A stretch of DNA of 20,951 nucleotides from an uncultured Selenomonas sp. (GTDB lineage: Bacteria > Bacillota > Negativicutes > Selenomonadales > Selenomonadaceae), in NCBI GenBank assembly GCA_905373085.1, contig CAJPRR010000023.1, forward strand, positions 1-20,951, given 5' to 3'. The stretch's first letter is position 1. Every line of letters starts with the position of its first letter. Made by a program: the position numbers and the translations under genes. Shown piece after piece: positions 1 through 7,197 of the stretch. Under the pieces are notes generated by a model. That model searched no databases, was not told the DNA's origin, and saw only the letters and a program-made list of their open reading frames with translations.

Positions 1-60
1 GCGTTTTTTCATGCGTTTTTTCATGCGTTTTTTCATGCGTTTTTTCATGCGTTTTTTCAT
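1..60. repeat. 12-bp tandem repeat, five full units, continuing past the left edge
   Basis: Five identical, uninterrupted copies of the unit GCGTTTTTTCAT fill positions 1-60, followed by a decayed copy (GCGTTTTCA) at 61-69. On the minus strand each unit reads ATGAAAAAACGC, which is Met-Lys-Lys-Arg, so the array is an open frame with an ATG in every unit. Because the unit is a multiple of three, copy-number change would keep the frame. The array may be the start of a gene that lies to the left, or an untranslated spacer; no convincing ribosome binding site is visible between the terminator and the first ATG. The left boundary is not in the window. Confidence 0.95.
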
Positions 61-71
61 GCGTTTTCAAC

Positions 72-123
72 AAAAAGGGCTGCTCCAAGAAGCGAAATCT
101 CGCTTTTCGGAGCAGCCCTTTTT
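72..123 (-). terminator. Strong bidirectional intrinsic terminator ending the LPS gene series
   Basis: The 15-base arms AAAAAGGGCTGCTCC (72-86) and GGAGCAGCCCTTTTT (109-123) are perfectly complementary. The 22-base interior pairs further through AAGCGA and TCGCTT around a small loop. Both strands end in a run of T after the GC stem, so it can stop transcription from either side. It begins 10 bases after the stop codon of the YbjN-like gene, which makes it the natural end of the leftward transcript. Confidence 0.93.
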
Positions 124-133
124 GATTCGTTTC

Positions 134-637
134 TCAGTTGTCCGCCCAGATGGTCTTCATCGTATCGCCGAAGGTCTCATCGAGGTGCTGCAGGATGACG
201 TCGAGGATCGTGCGCACGATATCCGGCTCGAATCCCTCGTCGGAGGCGGGCAGGCAGGCGTCGAGGACGAGGCTGCCGTCTTCCACCGTGTAGTACTTGA
301 ACACCTTGTAGCGGCTGTTCATCTCGTTGATGTATGCCGCGAGGTCGCTCTCGTTCTTCTCGTTGACGACCTTGCTGCCGACGATGACGCGCACAATGCC
401 GTAGATGGAGGCGTCAAGGATGACGATGACAGGCAGGAACTGCCCCTTGATTTCCATCGAGGAGCGGTAGAGCACCGTGCCGTACTCGTCGCCGACTTCC
501 TGCTTCTGGAACGCCTGAATGTCAAGCTCCTTGAGCATCGCGTCGAACTTCACGGCCTTCTCGGACTTGACGGCTTCCGCCGCTTCCTTCTTCGTGTCCT
601 TCTCTTCTGCTTCGAGCTTCTCTTCTTTTTCTGCCAT
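134..637 (-). CDS. YbjN-domain-like protein (probable)
   Basis: A 167-residue soluble protein with no signal peptide or membrane segment. Residues 1-30 are a highly charged, Lys/Glu-rich tail that is probably disordered. Residues 31-165 look like one folded alpha/beta domain with a pattern reminiscent of the YbjN / type III secretion chaperone-like fold, including an amphipathic helix around 98-108 and strands around 113-128 (KVFKYYTVEDGSLVLDACLP). YbjN proteins have no settled biochemical activity. The start at 637 is chosen because AAGGAGAG lies six bases upstream; the frame stays open to 703 but the added residues look like noise. It is the last gene before the terminator at 72-123 and is likely co-transcribed with the genes before it. 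The family call is by pattern only; a domain search should settle it. Confidence 0.6.
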   Translation of the reverse strand: MAEKEEKLEAEEKDTKKEAAEAVKSEKAVKFDAMLKELDIQAFQKQEVGDEYGTVLYRSSMEIKGQFLPVIVILDASIYGIVRVIVGSKVVNEKNESDLAAYINEMNSRYKVFKYYTVEDGSLVLDACLPASDEGFEPDIVRTILDVILQHLDETFGDTMKTIWADN

Positions 638-663
638 GTGAACTCTCCTTTTCTTTGCGGAAG

Positions 664-685
664 AGCCGCACCGCGCAAAGCGGCT
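664..685 (-). other. Short hairpin between the YqgF-like and YbjN-like genes
   Basis: AGCCGC (664-669) and GCGGCT (680-685) form a 6-bp stem with a 10-base loop in the 93-base gap 638-730. No T-run follows it on the minus strand, so it is not a standard terminator. It could be an mRNA processing or stability element, or chance in GC-rich DNA. Confidence 0.35.
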
Positions 686-730
686 GCAGCAGCTCCCTGA
701 CATCTGAGGGGAAATCGCCTTCCCTTCTTC

Positions 731-1153
731 TTAAATATCCTCCGGCACCGCTTTTTCAAGGAAGCGGCGTGCGAGGATGACGGCGACAAAATCATCGACA
801 GGCTCTGGCGGCACGAGCATTGAGACAGGCAGAAGCTTCCTCCAGCCACGCGGCGGACGCGCCTGCCAATACGCCCGCTTCGCCATGTCCGTCGTGCGGT
901 ACTCGTCGACGAGCACAATGCGCAAGTCCGGCACGGCCTCTTCTATGCGCTTCTTCGCCGCCTTGCTCGTCGTACCGTTTCCGAGCACAAGGGTAGTAAA
1001 CGCATACCTAGAACATTTATCGTTGATTTCATGCTCCAACTTAAGCGTCTCGATCACTTGCTGAAACAGCACCGCACCCCCGGCATCCAAGACGGCGAAT
1101 CCGCACTTCTCACGGCCGGGATCGACGGCGGCGAGCATCCCGCCTGCCATCAT
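731..1153 (-). CDS. YqgF/RuvX-like RNase H-fold protein
   Basis: A 140-residue protein with the spacing of the YqgF/RuvX branch of the RuvC/RNase H fold. D11 sits in AAVDPGREKCGFAV (strand 1), E84 in LVDEYRTT and D120/D121 in PVDDFVAVILARRFL, so all three acidic positions expected of the active site are present. YqgF of other bacteria helps mature 16S rRNA; whether this paralogue is a nuclease is not known. The first ATG (1153) overlaps the DUF3084 stop as ATGA; a second ATG at 1150 is equally possible. Being coupled to DUF3084 at the end of an LPS operon, rather than near translation genes, suggests it may not be the housekeeping copy. Confidence 0.72.
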   Translation of the reverse strand: MMAGGMLAAVDPGREKCGFAVLDAGGAVLFQQVIETLKLEHEINDKCSRYAFTTLVLGNGTTSKAAKKRIEEAVPDLRIVLVDEYRTTDMAKRAYWQARPPRGWRKLLPVSMLVPPEPVDDFVAVILARRFLEKAVPEDI

Positions 1154-2385
1154 TCGGCCTCCTGCTCGACCTTGATGTTGAGCCGCAGAGGGCCGAGCGC
1201 ATCGGTGTCATCGTGCGCGTAGGCGGAGAGGAGGATCATGCCGTAAAGCGGTTCGATCGTCTGCACGATGCTATACATCTGCTCGCCGTCGATGACGCCG
1301 ACCGTGCCGCGAATCGGATCGGGCAGGATGCCGTGCGCCGAAGCGGCGGCGTTCACGCGCTTCAAAAAGTCCATGACGACTTCCTCCGACGCCTGCTCGC
1401 CGCCCGTGCCCGTCAGGCGGTACGACTGCGCGAGGATGAACTCTCCCTGCCGATAGACGACGCTGTTCGGATGGAGATCGAGGGCGGCGCGCACGGCTTC
1501 GCCGCGCACGAGGTTGCCCGCCGCGACGATGCGCACGACCATGTCGCCGGGATTCTTGGCGATGCGTGCAACGGCATCGTCCAACTCGGGCGAATAGACC
1601 CAGATCTCGCCATCCGGCAAGTCCCTGCCGAGATGTGCCGAGACGTTGCGGCTCGCGAGCTGTGCGAGCGCCGTGACATCGGCGCGCACCTCGTCTTCGG
1701 GGCGGCCGCCCTTGATGACGCCCGCCGCGATGACTTCTCCCGCGCGATAGACGATGTCGCCCTCGCGGATGATCTCAAGACCGCGCCGAAGTTCCTGCGT
1801 GCGGTTTTCCAGCGCCTTCTTGTCGCTGGCAAGCTTCGCGTTGCTCGTCGCAAGCGCGGCATTCTCTGTGCCGAGCGTCTCATTCGCCGAGCCGAGCGCA
1901 TCGTTTTCTGCCGCAAGCGATCGGTTCAGCCCGTCGAGAGCGGCGTTGTCCTTTGCGAGCGCATCGTTTTCTGCCGCGAGCGCACGGTTGCCCGCCGAAA
2001 GCCTTTCGGCTTCTTCTTCGAGCGACTTGACGCTGCCCTTGAGATCGGCGAGCGCCCTGTCCGCCGCCGCCTGCTCGGCACGCGCCGACGCAAGCTCGGC
2101 AGACGCATCCTTGAGCTTTTCCTCCGTCTCCTGCAGCGAACGGTTGAGCTGCTCCATGCCGAAGAGAGCCGTGCGCACGTTTTCCGAGGCGGCGGCGAGG
2201 ATGACGAACGTCAGCGTCGTGATGACGAAGCCCGTGACGATGGTAATGACAGTCGACGTGTGGCGCGGCCTGAGGCCGAAGAGCGACAGTCGCTTCTTGC
2301 CGACCTTCGTGCCCACGCGGTCGCCGATGACAGCGATGACGCCGCCCGTGATGACGAGCACGAGTATCAGGACGATCCCATACAT
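1150..2385 (-). CDS. DUF3084 inner-membrane protein with long periplasmic coiled coil
   Basis: A 411-residue protein of the uncharacterised DUF3084 family. Two hydrophobic helices (about 4-20 and 46-65) flank a basic loop carrying the family-like stretch GDRVGTKVGKKRLSLFGLRP; by the positive-inside rule this loop is cytoplasmic and the rest is periplasmic. Residues 84-203 form one continuous coiled coil of about 17 heptads, with Leu at 115, 122, 129, 136 and then every seventh residue to 199. Asn occupies the other core position at 133, 140, 147, 154, 161, 168, 175 and 182. Residues about 205-405 form the DUF3084 C-terminal domain. AAAGGAG lies nine bases before the ATG at 2385. It follows the Lpt permease and precedes the YqgF-like gene with an ATGA overlap. 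A role in envelope structure or LPS transport is an inference from context. Confidence 0.85.
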   Translation of the reverse strand: MYGIVLILVLVITGGVIAVIGDRVGTKVGKKRLSLFGLRPRHTSTVITIVTGFVITTLTFVILAAASENVRTALFGMEQLNRSLQETEEKLKDASAELASARAEQAAADRALADLKGSVKSLEEEAERLSAGNRALAAENDALAKDNAALDGLNRSLAAENDALGSANETLGTENAALATSNAKLASDKKALENRTQELRRGLEIIREGDIVYRAGEVIAAGVIKGGRPEDEVRADVTALAQLASRNVSAHLGRDLPDGEIWVYSPELDDAVARIAKNPGDMVVRIVAAGNLVRGEAVRAALDLHPNSVVYRQGEFILAQSYRLTGTGGEQASEEVVMDFLKRVNAAASAHGILPDPIRGTVGVIDGEQMYSIVQTIEPLYGMILLSAYAHDDTDALGPLRLNIKVEQEAE

Positions 2386-2449
2386 CGTGACATGCTCCTT
2401 TCTCTTTCGAGAGTTTTCCCTTCGCTTTGCAAAAATCCGCCGCTTCCCC

Positions 2450-3541
2450 TCAGCGTGCCGCCTCGCGCATCAGATAAGCGCCGCAGAGAAGCCCCGCGAC
2501 ATTCGGCAGCCAGACGGCATAGGCGGGATTCAATGCGCCCGACTGTCCGAGCGCCCCCGCGAGCGTCATGAGGACGTAGTAGCAGAAGAAGATCAGAAGG
2601 CTCAGGCCGATGCCGCGCGAGGAACTGCTGCGCGTCGACTGAACGCCGAGCGGCACGCCGATGATGGCGAAAACGAGGCTCGCCATCGGAATCGTGATGC
2701 GCTGATAAAGCTCCGTCTCCAGCTTCTTCGTATCGACGAACTGCGTGCGCATCAGCTCGATCTGCTGGCGCAGCTCCCGCATGGTCAGCTCCTCCGGCTT
2801 CTTCTGCTCGCGCACGATGCGCCCCGGACCTGCGTTGATGGGCAGAACCTGCTTGTCGAAGCGCATCGTATGCTCCGACCTGCCGCCCGCGACCTCGTAG
2901 ACGGCGCCATGGTACATCGTCCACTGCGTGCCCTCCCACTTCGCATAGGCGGCATCCTGCACGTACTTCGTCTCGCCGTTCTCGAACGACTGCAAGGTCA
3001 CGCCTTCGAGCGTCTCCGTCTCGGCATTGTAGCGACGCGCGTACATGAGCCGCTGCATCTCGCCGTCCTTGATCTCCTTGATGACGATGTGATCCTGCGA
3101 CTTCGGTGCGGCGTTGCCTCGGATCTCGTAGGCGATGACGTTCTCGTAGGCATTGTTCGCGCGCGGCACGACATGCTCCGTGAAGAGGATGGAGAAGATG
3201 CTGACGACGACGCCGAGCGCGACGACGGGCGCGGCGATGCGCCAAAAGCTCACGCCGCACGATTTCATCGCCGTGATCTCGCTCGAACTCGACAGGCTGC
3301 CGACGGTCAGGAGAGCCGCCAAGAGCATCGACATGGGAAAGGTGTATATGGCGATGGCGGGCAGGCTGAAGATGAACATCTTGACAACGGAGCCGAACGA
3401 CGCGCCGTAATCCGTGATGTATTGCGCGATGCGAAAGAGCGTGCCCGAGCCGACGAAGACGGCGGACGTGCCGCATATACCGAAGAAGAACGCGAGGCAG
3501 ACCTCACGAAAGATGTATTTGTCCAAAAGTCGTATTTGCAT
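2450..3541 (-). CDS. LptF/LptG-family LPS export permease
   Basis: A 363-residue permease of the YjgP/YjgQ (LptF/LptG) family, the membrane part of the LptB-LptF-LptG ABC extractor that pulls LPS out of the inner membrane. Six hydrophobic helices are visible at about 12-34, 55-79, 101-121, 282-300, 309-333 and 338-357, with a large periplasmic beta domain at about 124-280. The segment SSSSEITAMKSCGVS (84-98) is the coupling helix that contacts LptB. AGGAG overlaps the stop codon of lptB and sits seven to eight bases before the ATG. Proteobacteria have two such genes side by side; only this one is present here, so I give no F or G symbol. A homodimer, or a second copy elsewhere, is possible. 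Confidence 0.9.
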   Translation of the reverse strand: MQIRLLDKYIFREVCLAFFFGICGTSAVFVGSGTLFRIAQYITDYGASFGSVVKMFIFSLPAIAIYTFPMSMLLAALLTVGSLSSSSEITAMKSCGVSFWRIAAPVVALGVVVSIFSILFTEHVVPRANNAYENVIAYEIRGNAAPKSQDHIVIKEIKDGEMQRLMYARRYNAETETLEGVTLQSFENGETKYVQDAAYAKWEGTQWTMYHGAVYEVAGGRSEHTMRFDKQVLPINAGPGRIVREQKKPEELTMRELRQQIELMRTQFVDTKKLETELYQRITIPMASLVFAIIGVPLGVQSTRSSSSRGIGLSLLIFFCYYVLMTLAGALGQSGALNPAYAVWLPNVAGLLCGAYLMREAAR

Positions 3542-3551
3542 GAGGGCGCTC

Positions 3552-4271
3552 CTATAACGTGAAGTTGTCGCCGAGATAGAACTTGCGTGCGAGGTCGCTC
3601 GCGGCGATGGTCGCGCTGTCCCCTTCGAGGAGGATCTTGCCGTCGTTCAGGATGTAGGCGCGATCGACGATGTGCAGCGTCTCGCGCACATTGTGATCGG
3701 TGATGAGGATGCCGATGCCGCGCTTGCGCAGATACGAGATGATCTCCTGTATGTCGGCGACGGCAATGGGATCGACGCCGGCGAACGGCTCATCGAGCAG
3801 GATGAACTGCGGCTCGATGGCGAGGCAGCGCGCGATCTCGACCCTGCGGCGCTCGCCGCCCGAAAGCTCTGTGCCGAGGCGGTCGCGCACATGGCTGACG
3901 CGGAATTCTGCGAGCAGCTGCTCCATCTTCTCCCTGCGTTCCTGCGCGGAGAGCTTTGTCATCTCCAAGATCGAAAGGAGGTTTTCCTCAACGGTCATCT
4001 TGCGGAAGATCGAGGCTTCCTGCGCGAGGTAGCCAATGCCGAGACGCGCACGCGCATACATGGGCATGTCCGTGATACATACATCGGAAACGAAAACGTC
4101 GCCCGAAGTCGGCCGCTCAAGCCCCGTGATCATGTAGAACGTCGTCGTCTTGCCTGCGCCGTTGGGTCCTAAAAGCCCGACGATCTCGCCCTTTTCGACG
4201 CGCAGGGACACATGGTCGACGACGCTGCGCCGCTTGAATGTCTTGACCAGATCTCTCGCTTCCAGATGCAA
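3552..4271 (-). CDS. lptB: LPS export ABC transporter ATP-binding protein LptB
   Basis: A 239-residue ABC ATPase that powers extraction of LPS from the inner membrane. Walker A GPNGAGKTT is at 35-43, the Q-loop near YLAQE (81-85), the signature LSGGE at 136-140, Walker B ILLDEP at 157-162 and the switch histidine H193 in TDHNVRE. The C-terminal tail ARKFYLGDNF is typical of LptB. The start is a TTG at 4271: no ATG is in frame nearby, and the ribosome binding site GAGAGGTGG (4278-4286 on the complement) lies six bases upstream. It is flanked by lptA 35 bases upstream and the LptF/G permease 10 bases downstream, which confirms the assignment. Confidence 0.95.
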   Translation of the reverse strand: MHLEARDLVKTFKRRSVVDHVSLRVEKGEIVGLLGPNGAGKTTTFYMITGLERPTSGDVFVSDVCITDMPMYARARLGIGYLAQEASIFRKMTVEENLLSILEMTKLSAQERREKMEQLLAEFRVSHVRDRLGTELSGGERRRVEIARCLAIEPQFILLDEPFAGVDPIAVADIQEIISYLRKRGIGILITDHNVRETLHIVDRAYILNDGKILLEGDSATIAASDLARKFYLGDNFTL

Positions 4272-4277
4272 AGCCTT

Positions 4278-4286
4278 CCACCTCTC
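4278..4286 (-). promoter_or_regulatory. Ribosome binding site deciding the TTG start of lptB
   Basis: GAGAGGTGG on the minus strand, six bases upstream of TTG at 4271. It supports a TTG start where no ATG or GTG is suitably placed. Confidence 0.75.
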
Positions 4287-4306
4287 TTCCTATGACGAAT
4301 CCTGTC

Positions 4307-5083
4307 TCATTCTACCGCAAGATCGCCCGTGTTGGCAAGATAGACCGTCAGATGCTTGCTCTTGAGCATGTTATTTCCCTGATACGCCCAGGCGTTGCCG
4401 TCAAGCACGCACTTGCCCTTGCCGTCCTCGGCCTTGGCGAAGTAGTCGATGCGGTCGCCGCCGCCCTCGAAGCTTCTCGGCGGGCTGACGACGTGCACGT
4501 TGCCCGTGCCGCGATAGCGCTCTTCTGTCAGCCAGCCTTCCATGTAATCGGCACGGAACGTGCCGTCCGCCGTCGTCACCGTGCCGCCCGCCGGAATGAG
4601 CATGTAGTTCGTCGACTGCGTGAATTCGGCGCGTGCGCCCGTGAACGTCTTGTCCGCCTTCACGGCACGAACGTCTCCTTCCGCGACGTAGCGGTCCTTG
4701 TCGAAGACGGAGAGGCTTGCGGCGCTCAGATGAAGGTCGTCCTTCGTGACCTCAGCGCCGCCCGTCGCATGAATGGCGTCGAAGGATTCAAGGCGCACGG
4801 CATCTGCCGTCAGGCGCATCGCATCGCTCACGGCGATGACGCCGCCCGTGATCTCGCCCTGCTGCGTCTTCGTGTCGTAGCTCGCCTTCGCGCCCGCGAT
4901 GCGCGTCTCGCCGTGCTGCAAGAGCACGTCGCCCTCCGCCGTGATGACGCCCGTCGCCATGTCATAGCTGATGCTCGCCCCTTCCAAGGAGGACGCCTCG
5001 TCCGCCGCCTGCAGGCTGCCCGCATGGAGCGCCATCGTCAAGACGGCGGCAGCGAGCGCGGCCTTCCCCTTTCTCTTCGTCAT
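4307..5083 (-). CDS. lptA: LptA/OstA-like periplasmic LPS transport protein
   Basis: A 258-residue secreted protein. Residues 1-26 are a signal peptide (basic start, hydrophobic core, likely cleavage after SLQA). The mature part is a run of short beta strands of the OstA/LptA type, such as ISYDMATGVITAEGDVLL and its later echoes (ASYDTKTQQGEITGGV, LSVFDKDRYVAEGDV). Such strands stack into the jelly-roll bridge that carries LPS across the periplasm. It is longer than E. coli LptA (about 185 residues), so it may provide more strands per subunit. Its ATG overlaps the lptC stop as ATGA, and lptB follows after 35 bases; this lptC-lptA-lptB order is the classic arrangement. Confidence 0.88.
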   Translation of the reverse strand: MTKRKGKAALAAAVLTMALHAGSLQAADEASSLEGASISYDMATGVITAEGDVLLQHGETRIAGAKASYDTKTQQGEITGGVIAVSDAMRLTADAVRLESFDAIHATGGAEVTKDDLHLSAASLSVFDKDRYVAEGDVRAVKADKTFTGARAEFTQSTNYMLIPAGGTVTTADGTFRADYMEGWLTEERYRGTGNVHVVSPPRSFEGGGDRIDYFAKAEDGKGKCVLDGNAWAYQGNNMLKSKHLTVYLANTGDLAVE

Positions 5084-5640
5084 TTCACTCCACTCCCCTT
5101 TTCAATCCGTGCCTTCCGGCCGTCCTTGCCGCTCGCCGTAAACCTCGCGAAGCCGTCCGAGCTTTCGATGCGCTCCGCGCTCACGCGAAGCTTCTCTTCC
5201 TCCTGCGTGAGCAGGGCGTCGCCGACGGCGGCGAGCGTTTCCTTCTCCGACGACCAAATGACCTCCCGGCTCGTCAGGCGTATGCCGTCCGACGTCTCGA
5301 CCTGCACGCCGCCGTCGACGACGAGATCCTTCGACGTCATATCGTAATGTGCATGGGGCGCAGCAAGCTTCAGCTCGCGCCCATCGTCCTCATGGAATAC
5401 GGCCTCGATGTTTCTCGCCTCCGCCTCCTTGCCGTCGAGTCCCGCCTCGATCGATTCCGCCGTCAGCTGCCAGACGGTGCGCCCGTCTTTCTCCAGACTC
5501 AAGGTGTTGCCCTCGTAGCGCAGCGTACGCGCGGAATCGTCCGCGGGCGGCGCCTCGGGCACGGAGAGAACCGCCCACGCGAAGGCAGCGACGAAAAGAG
5601 CCGCCGCCAGGCCTGCAAGAAGAGCCTTCTTATGCTTCAT
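5080..5640 (-). CDS. lptC: LPS export protein LptC
   Basis: A 186-residue bitopic protein with one N-terminal membrane anchor (about 5-26) and a periplasmic beta-rich domain of the LptC/YrbK type. LptC receives LPS from the LptB-F/G complex and passes it to LptA. Strand repeats such as LRYEGNTLSLEKDGRTVWQL, AHYDMTSKDLVVDGGVQV and VIWSSEKETLAAVGDALL fit the OstA-like fold. The start at 5640 is chosen because GGAGGGAAAA immediately precedes this ATG; an upstream in-frame ATG at 5649 lacks such a site. It overlaps the acyltransferase gene by 11 bases and lptA by ATGA. Confidence 0.87.
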   Translation of the reverse strand: MKHKKALLAGLAAALFVAAFAWAVLSVPEAPPADDSARTLRYEGNTLSLEKDGRTVWQLTAESIEAGLDGKEAEARNIEAVFHEDDGRELKLAAPHAHYDMTSKDLVVDGGVQVETSDGIRLTSREVIWSSEKETLAAVGDALLTQEEEKLRVSAERIESSDGFARFTASGKDGRKARIEKGSGVK

Positions 5641-6547
5641 TTTTCCCTCCATGCAGCATCGCACCGTGGTGCTTCTCCTTCTTCATCTCGGGCGACGTGT
5701 TCCAGCGCTTCTGAAACCACAGCCACTGCGTCGGGTTCTCGCGGATGACCTCCTCCAGGAGGCGCGTCATGCGCACGGTCAGATCGTAGAGATCCTTTTC
5801 CGTGTCGCCCGTGTCGACGTACTCCATGCGCTCATAGACGCGCACCGTATGCCTGCCGTCGGGACGGCGCAGGATGAACGCTGGCACGACGGGCGCACGG
5901 AACTTGCGCGAGAAGACGGCAGGCCCCAAGGGCGTCGCCGCCGTCTTGCCGAGGAAGTCGATGAAAGCGCCGCCGGGGCCTGCATCCTGATCGGCGAGGA
6001 AGCCGAGGATCTTGCCCTTCTTCAGCGCACGCCCCGCCGCCAGAAGCTCGCTCGTGCCGCGCGAGAAGATCTCCGCGCCGATCGTCGCACGCAGATCGTC
6101 GAGGACGCGCGAATACTCGGCATTCGGCTGCGTCTTGGCGATCGCCGTGACGGGCAGGCCCGACAGCGAGAAGGCGGCGGACAGCCACTCCCACGTGCCG
6201 ATGTGCCCCGTGAGGACGACTGCGCCATGCCCCTCGGCGAGCGCGTCCCGGAGGCGCTCCAAGTGCTCGATCTCAATGTATTCATGCAGGTTCTCTCGGT
6301 TGAGCTTCGGCATGTAGAGGATCTCCAACATGTTTTGCGCGAGATTCACGAAGGAGGCGCGAACAAGCTTTCGCGCCTCTTCCTCCGAGAGGGAAAGCCC
6401 CCGCATCATCTGGCGCACGGCAAGCTCGCGCTGCTTCTTGATGAGCACGTAGTAGAGCCTGCCGAGAATCGCACCGAGAAAGAGGAGCGCGCCGTGCGGC
6501 AGGAAGCGCAGCGCACGGCTCAGCGCCATCAACGAGTTGTAGAGCAT
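5630..6547 (-). CDS. lpxL: LpxL/HtrB-family lipid A late acyltransferase
   Basis: A 305-residue member of the lipid A biosynthesis (lauroyl/myristoyl) acyltransferase family, which adds secondary acyl chains to Kdo2-lipid IVA at the inner membrane. The HX4E active-site motif is HIGTWE with H115 and E120. An N-terminal hydrophobic anchor spans about 15-35, and the C-terminal block PTQWLWFQKRWNT is characteristic. Two ATGs compete: AGGTG lies eight bases before the one at 6547 but only two before 6553, so 6547 is preferred. Only one such acyltransferase is visible, so which chain it adds, and whether it acts twice, cannot be told. It follows kdsC after an 89-base gap that holds no feature I can support, and overlaps lptC. 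Confidence 0.88.
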   Translation of the reverse strand: MLYNSLMALSRALRFLPHGALLFLGAILGRLYYVLIKKQRELAVRQMMRGLSLSEEEARKLVRASFVNLAQNMLEILYMPKLNRENLHEYIEIEHLERLRDALAEGHGAVVLTGHIGTWEWLSAAFSLSGLPVTAIAKTQPNAEYSRVLDDLRATIGAEIFSRGTSELLAAGRALKKGKILGFLADQDAGPGGAFIDFLGKTAATPLGPAVFSRKFRAPVVPAFILRRPDGRHTVRVYERMEYVDTGDTEKDLYDLTVRMTRLLEEVIRENPTQWLWFQKRWNTSPEMKKEKHHGAMLHGGKNEA

Positions 6548-6636
6548 GAACATTTCACCTGCTGTCTTCAGATATGTGAGAACCTTGGCCCACGCACGGC
6601 TGTTTCATGAACCGACGCATGTCCCTGCCAAAGCTG

Positions 6637-7197
6637 TCATTGCGAGACGTCCGCGGCCTGCGCCGGAGCCGTGAAGCGTGCGACGACGTTCTCCCAGCGT
6701 CCCTGCGCCTTCAAGACGAACTCGACGATCTCGCGCACAGCTCCCTTGCCGCCCGGCTTTCCGGACACGAAGCATGCGAGGTTTTGCACCTCGGCCGCCG
6801 CGTCGGCGGGCGCGGCAGGAAAGCCGACCCGCGCCATGACGGCAAGGTCGATGAGATCGTCGCCGACGTAGGCGATCTCCTCATCTCGCAGCGCATGGCG
6901 CTCCTTGATGTCAGCATAGGCGCTGCGCTTGTCGGCATGTCCGAGGTAGACGTCTTGGATCTTCAGCTCGGCGGCGCGGCGGGAGACGATGGCGGAGTCG
7001 CGCCCCGTGATGATCGCCGTGCCGAGGCCTTCGTTCTGCCACTGGCATATTCCGAGACCGTCGCGCACATGGAACGGCTTCAGAAGCTCGCCCGACTCGC
7101 CCGTATAAATGCCGCCGTCCGTCAGGACGCCGTCGACGTCGAAGATGATAAAGCGCACGCGGCGCGCACGCTCCATCGCATCCGCAGAATAAATCAT
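6637..7197 (-). CDS. kdsC: 3-deoxy-D-manno-octulosonate 8-phosphate phosphatase KdsC
   Basis: A 186-residue HAD-superfamily phosphatase that removes phosphate from Kdo-8-P to give free Kdo. The nucleophile motif FDVDGVLTDG gives D20 and acid/base D22. The second motif lies in AIITGRDS and the last in YVGDDLIDLAVM. The short, cap-less architecture of about 185 residues is typical of KdsC, which works as a tetramer. Its ATG follows the kdsA stop codon directly with no gap, so the two are translationally coupled. An ATG at codon 8 is an alternative start. The family members act sequentially with KdsA upstream and KdsB. Confidence 0.94.
   Translation of the reverse strand: MIYSADAMERARRVRFIIFDVDGVLTDGGIYTGESGELLKPFHVRDGLGICQWQNEGLGTAIITGRDSAIVSRRAAELKIQDVYLGHADKRSAYADIKERHALRDEEIAYVGDDLIDLAVMARVGFPAAPADAAAEVQNLACFVSGKPGGKGAVREIVEFVLKAQGRWENVVARFTAPAQAADVSQ

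Noticed and set aside
1..69. CRISPR array
   Set aside because: The 12-bp units are directly joined, with no spacers.
11..700. Plus-strand open frame beginning in the tandem repeat
   Set aside because: It runs through a strong terminator and antisense through the YbjN-like gene, so it is not a plausible gene.
1754..3562. Long plus-strand open frame of 602 codons
   Set aside because: It is antisense to the DUF3084 and LptF/G genes, has low-complexity Ser/Ala and Arg/Asp-rich composition and no recognisable motif; such frames are a by-product of high GC content.
6548..6636. Possible promoter (TTGGCA) in the kdsC-acyltransferase gap
   Set aside because: No -10 element stands at a suitable distance and no terminator-like structure is present.
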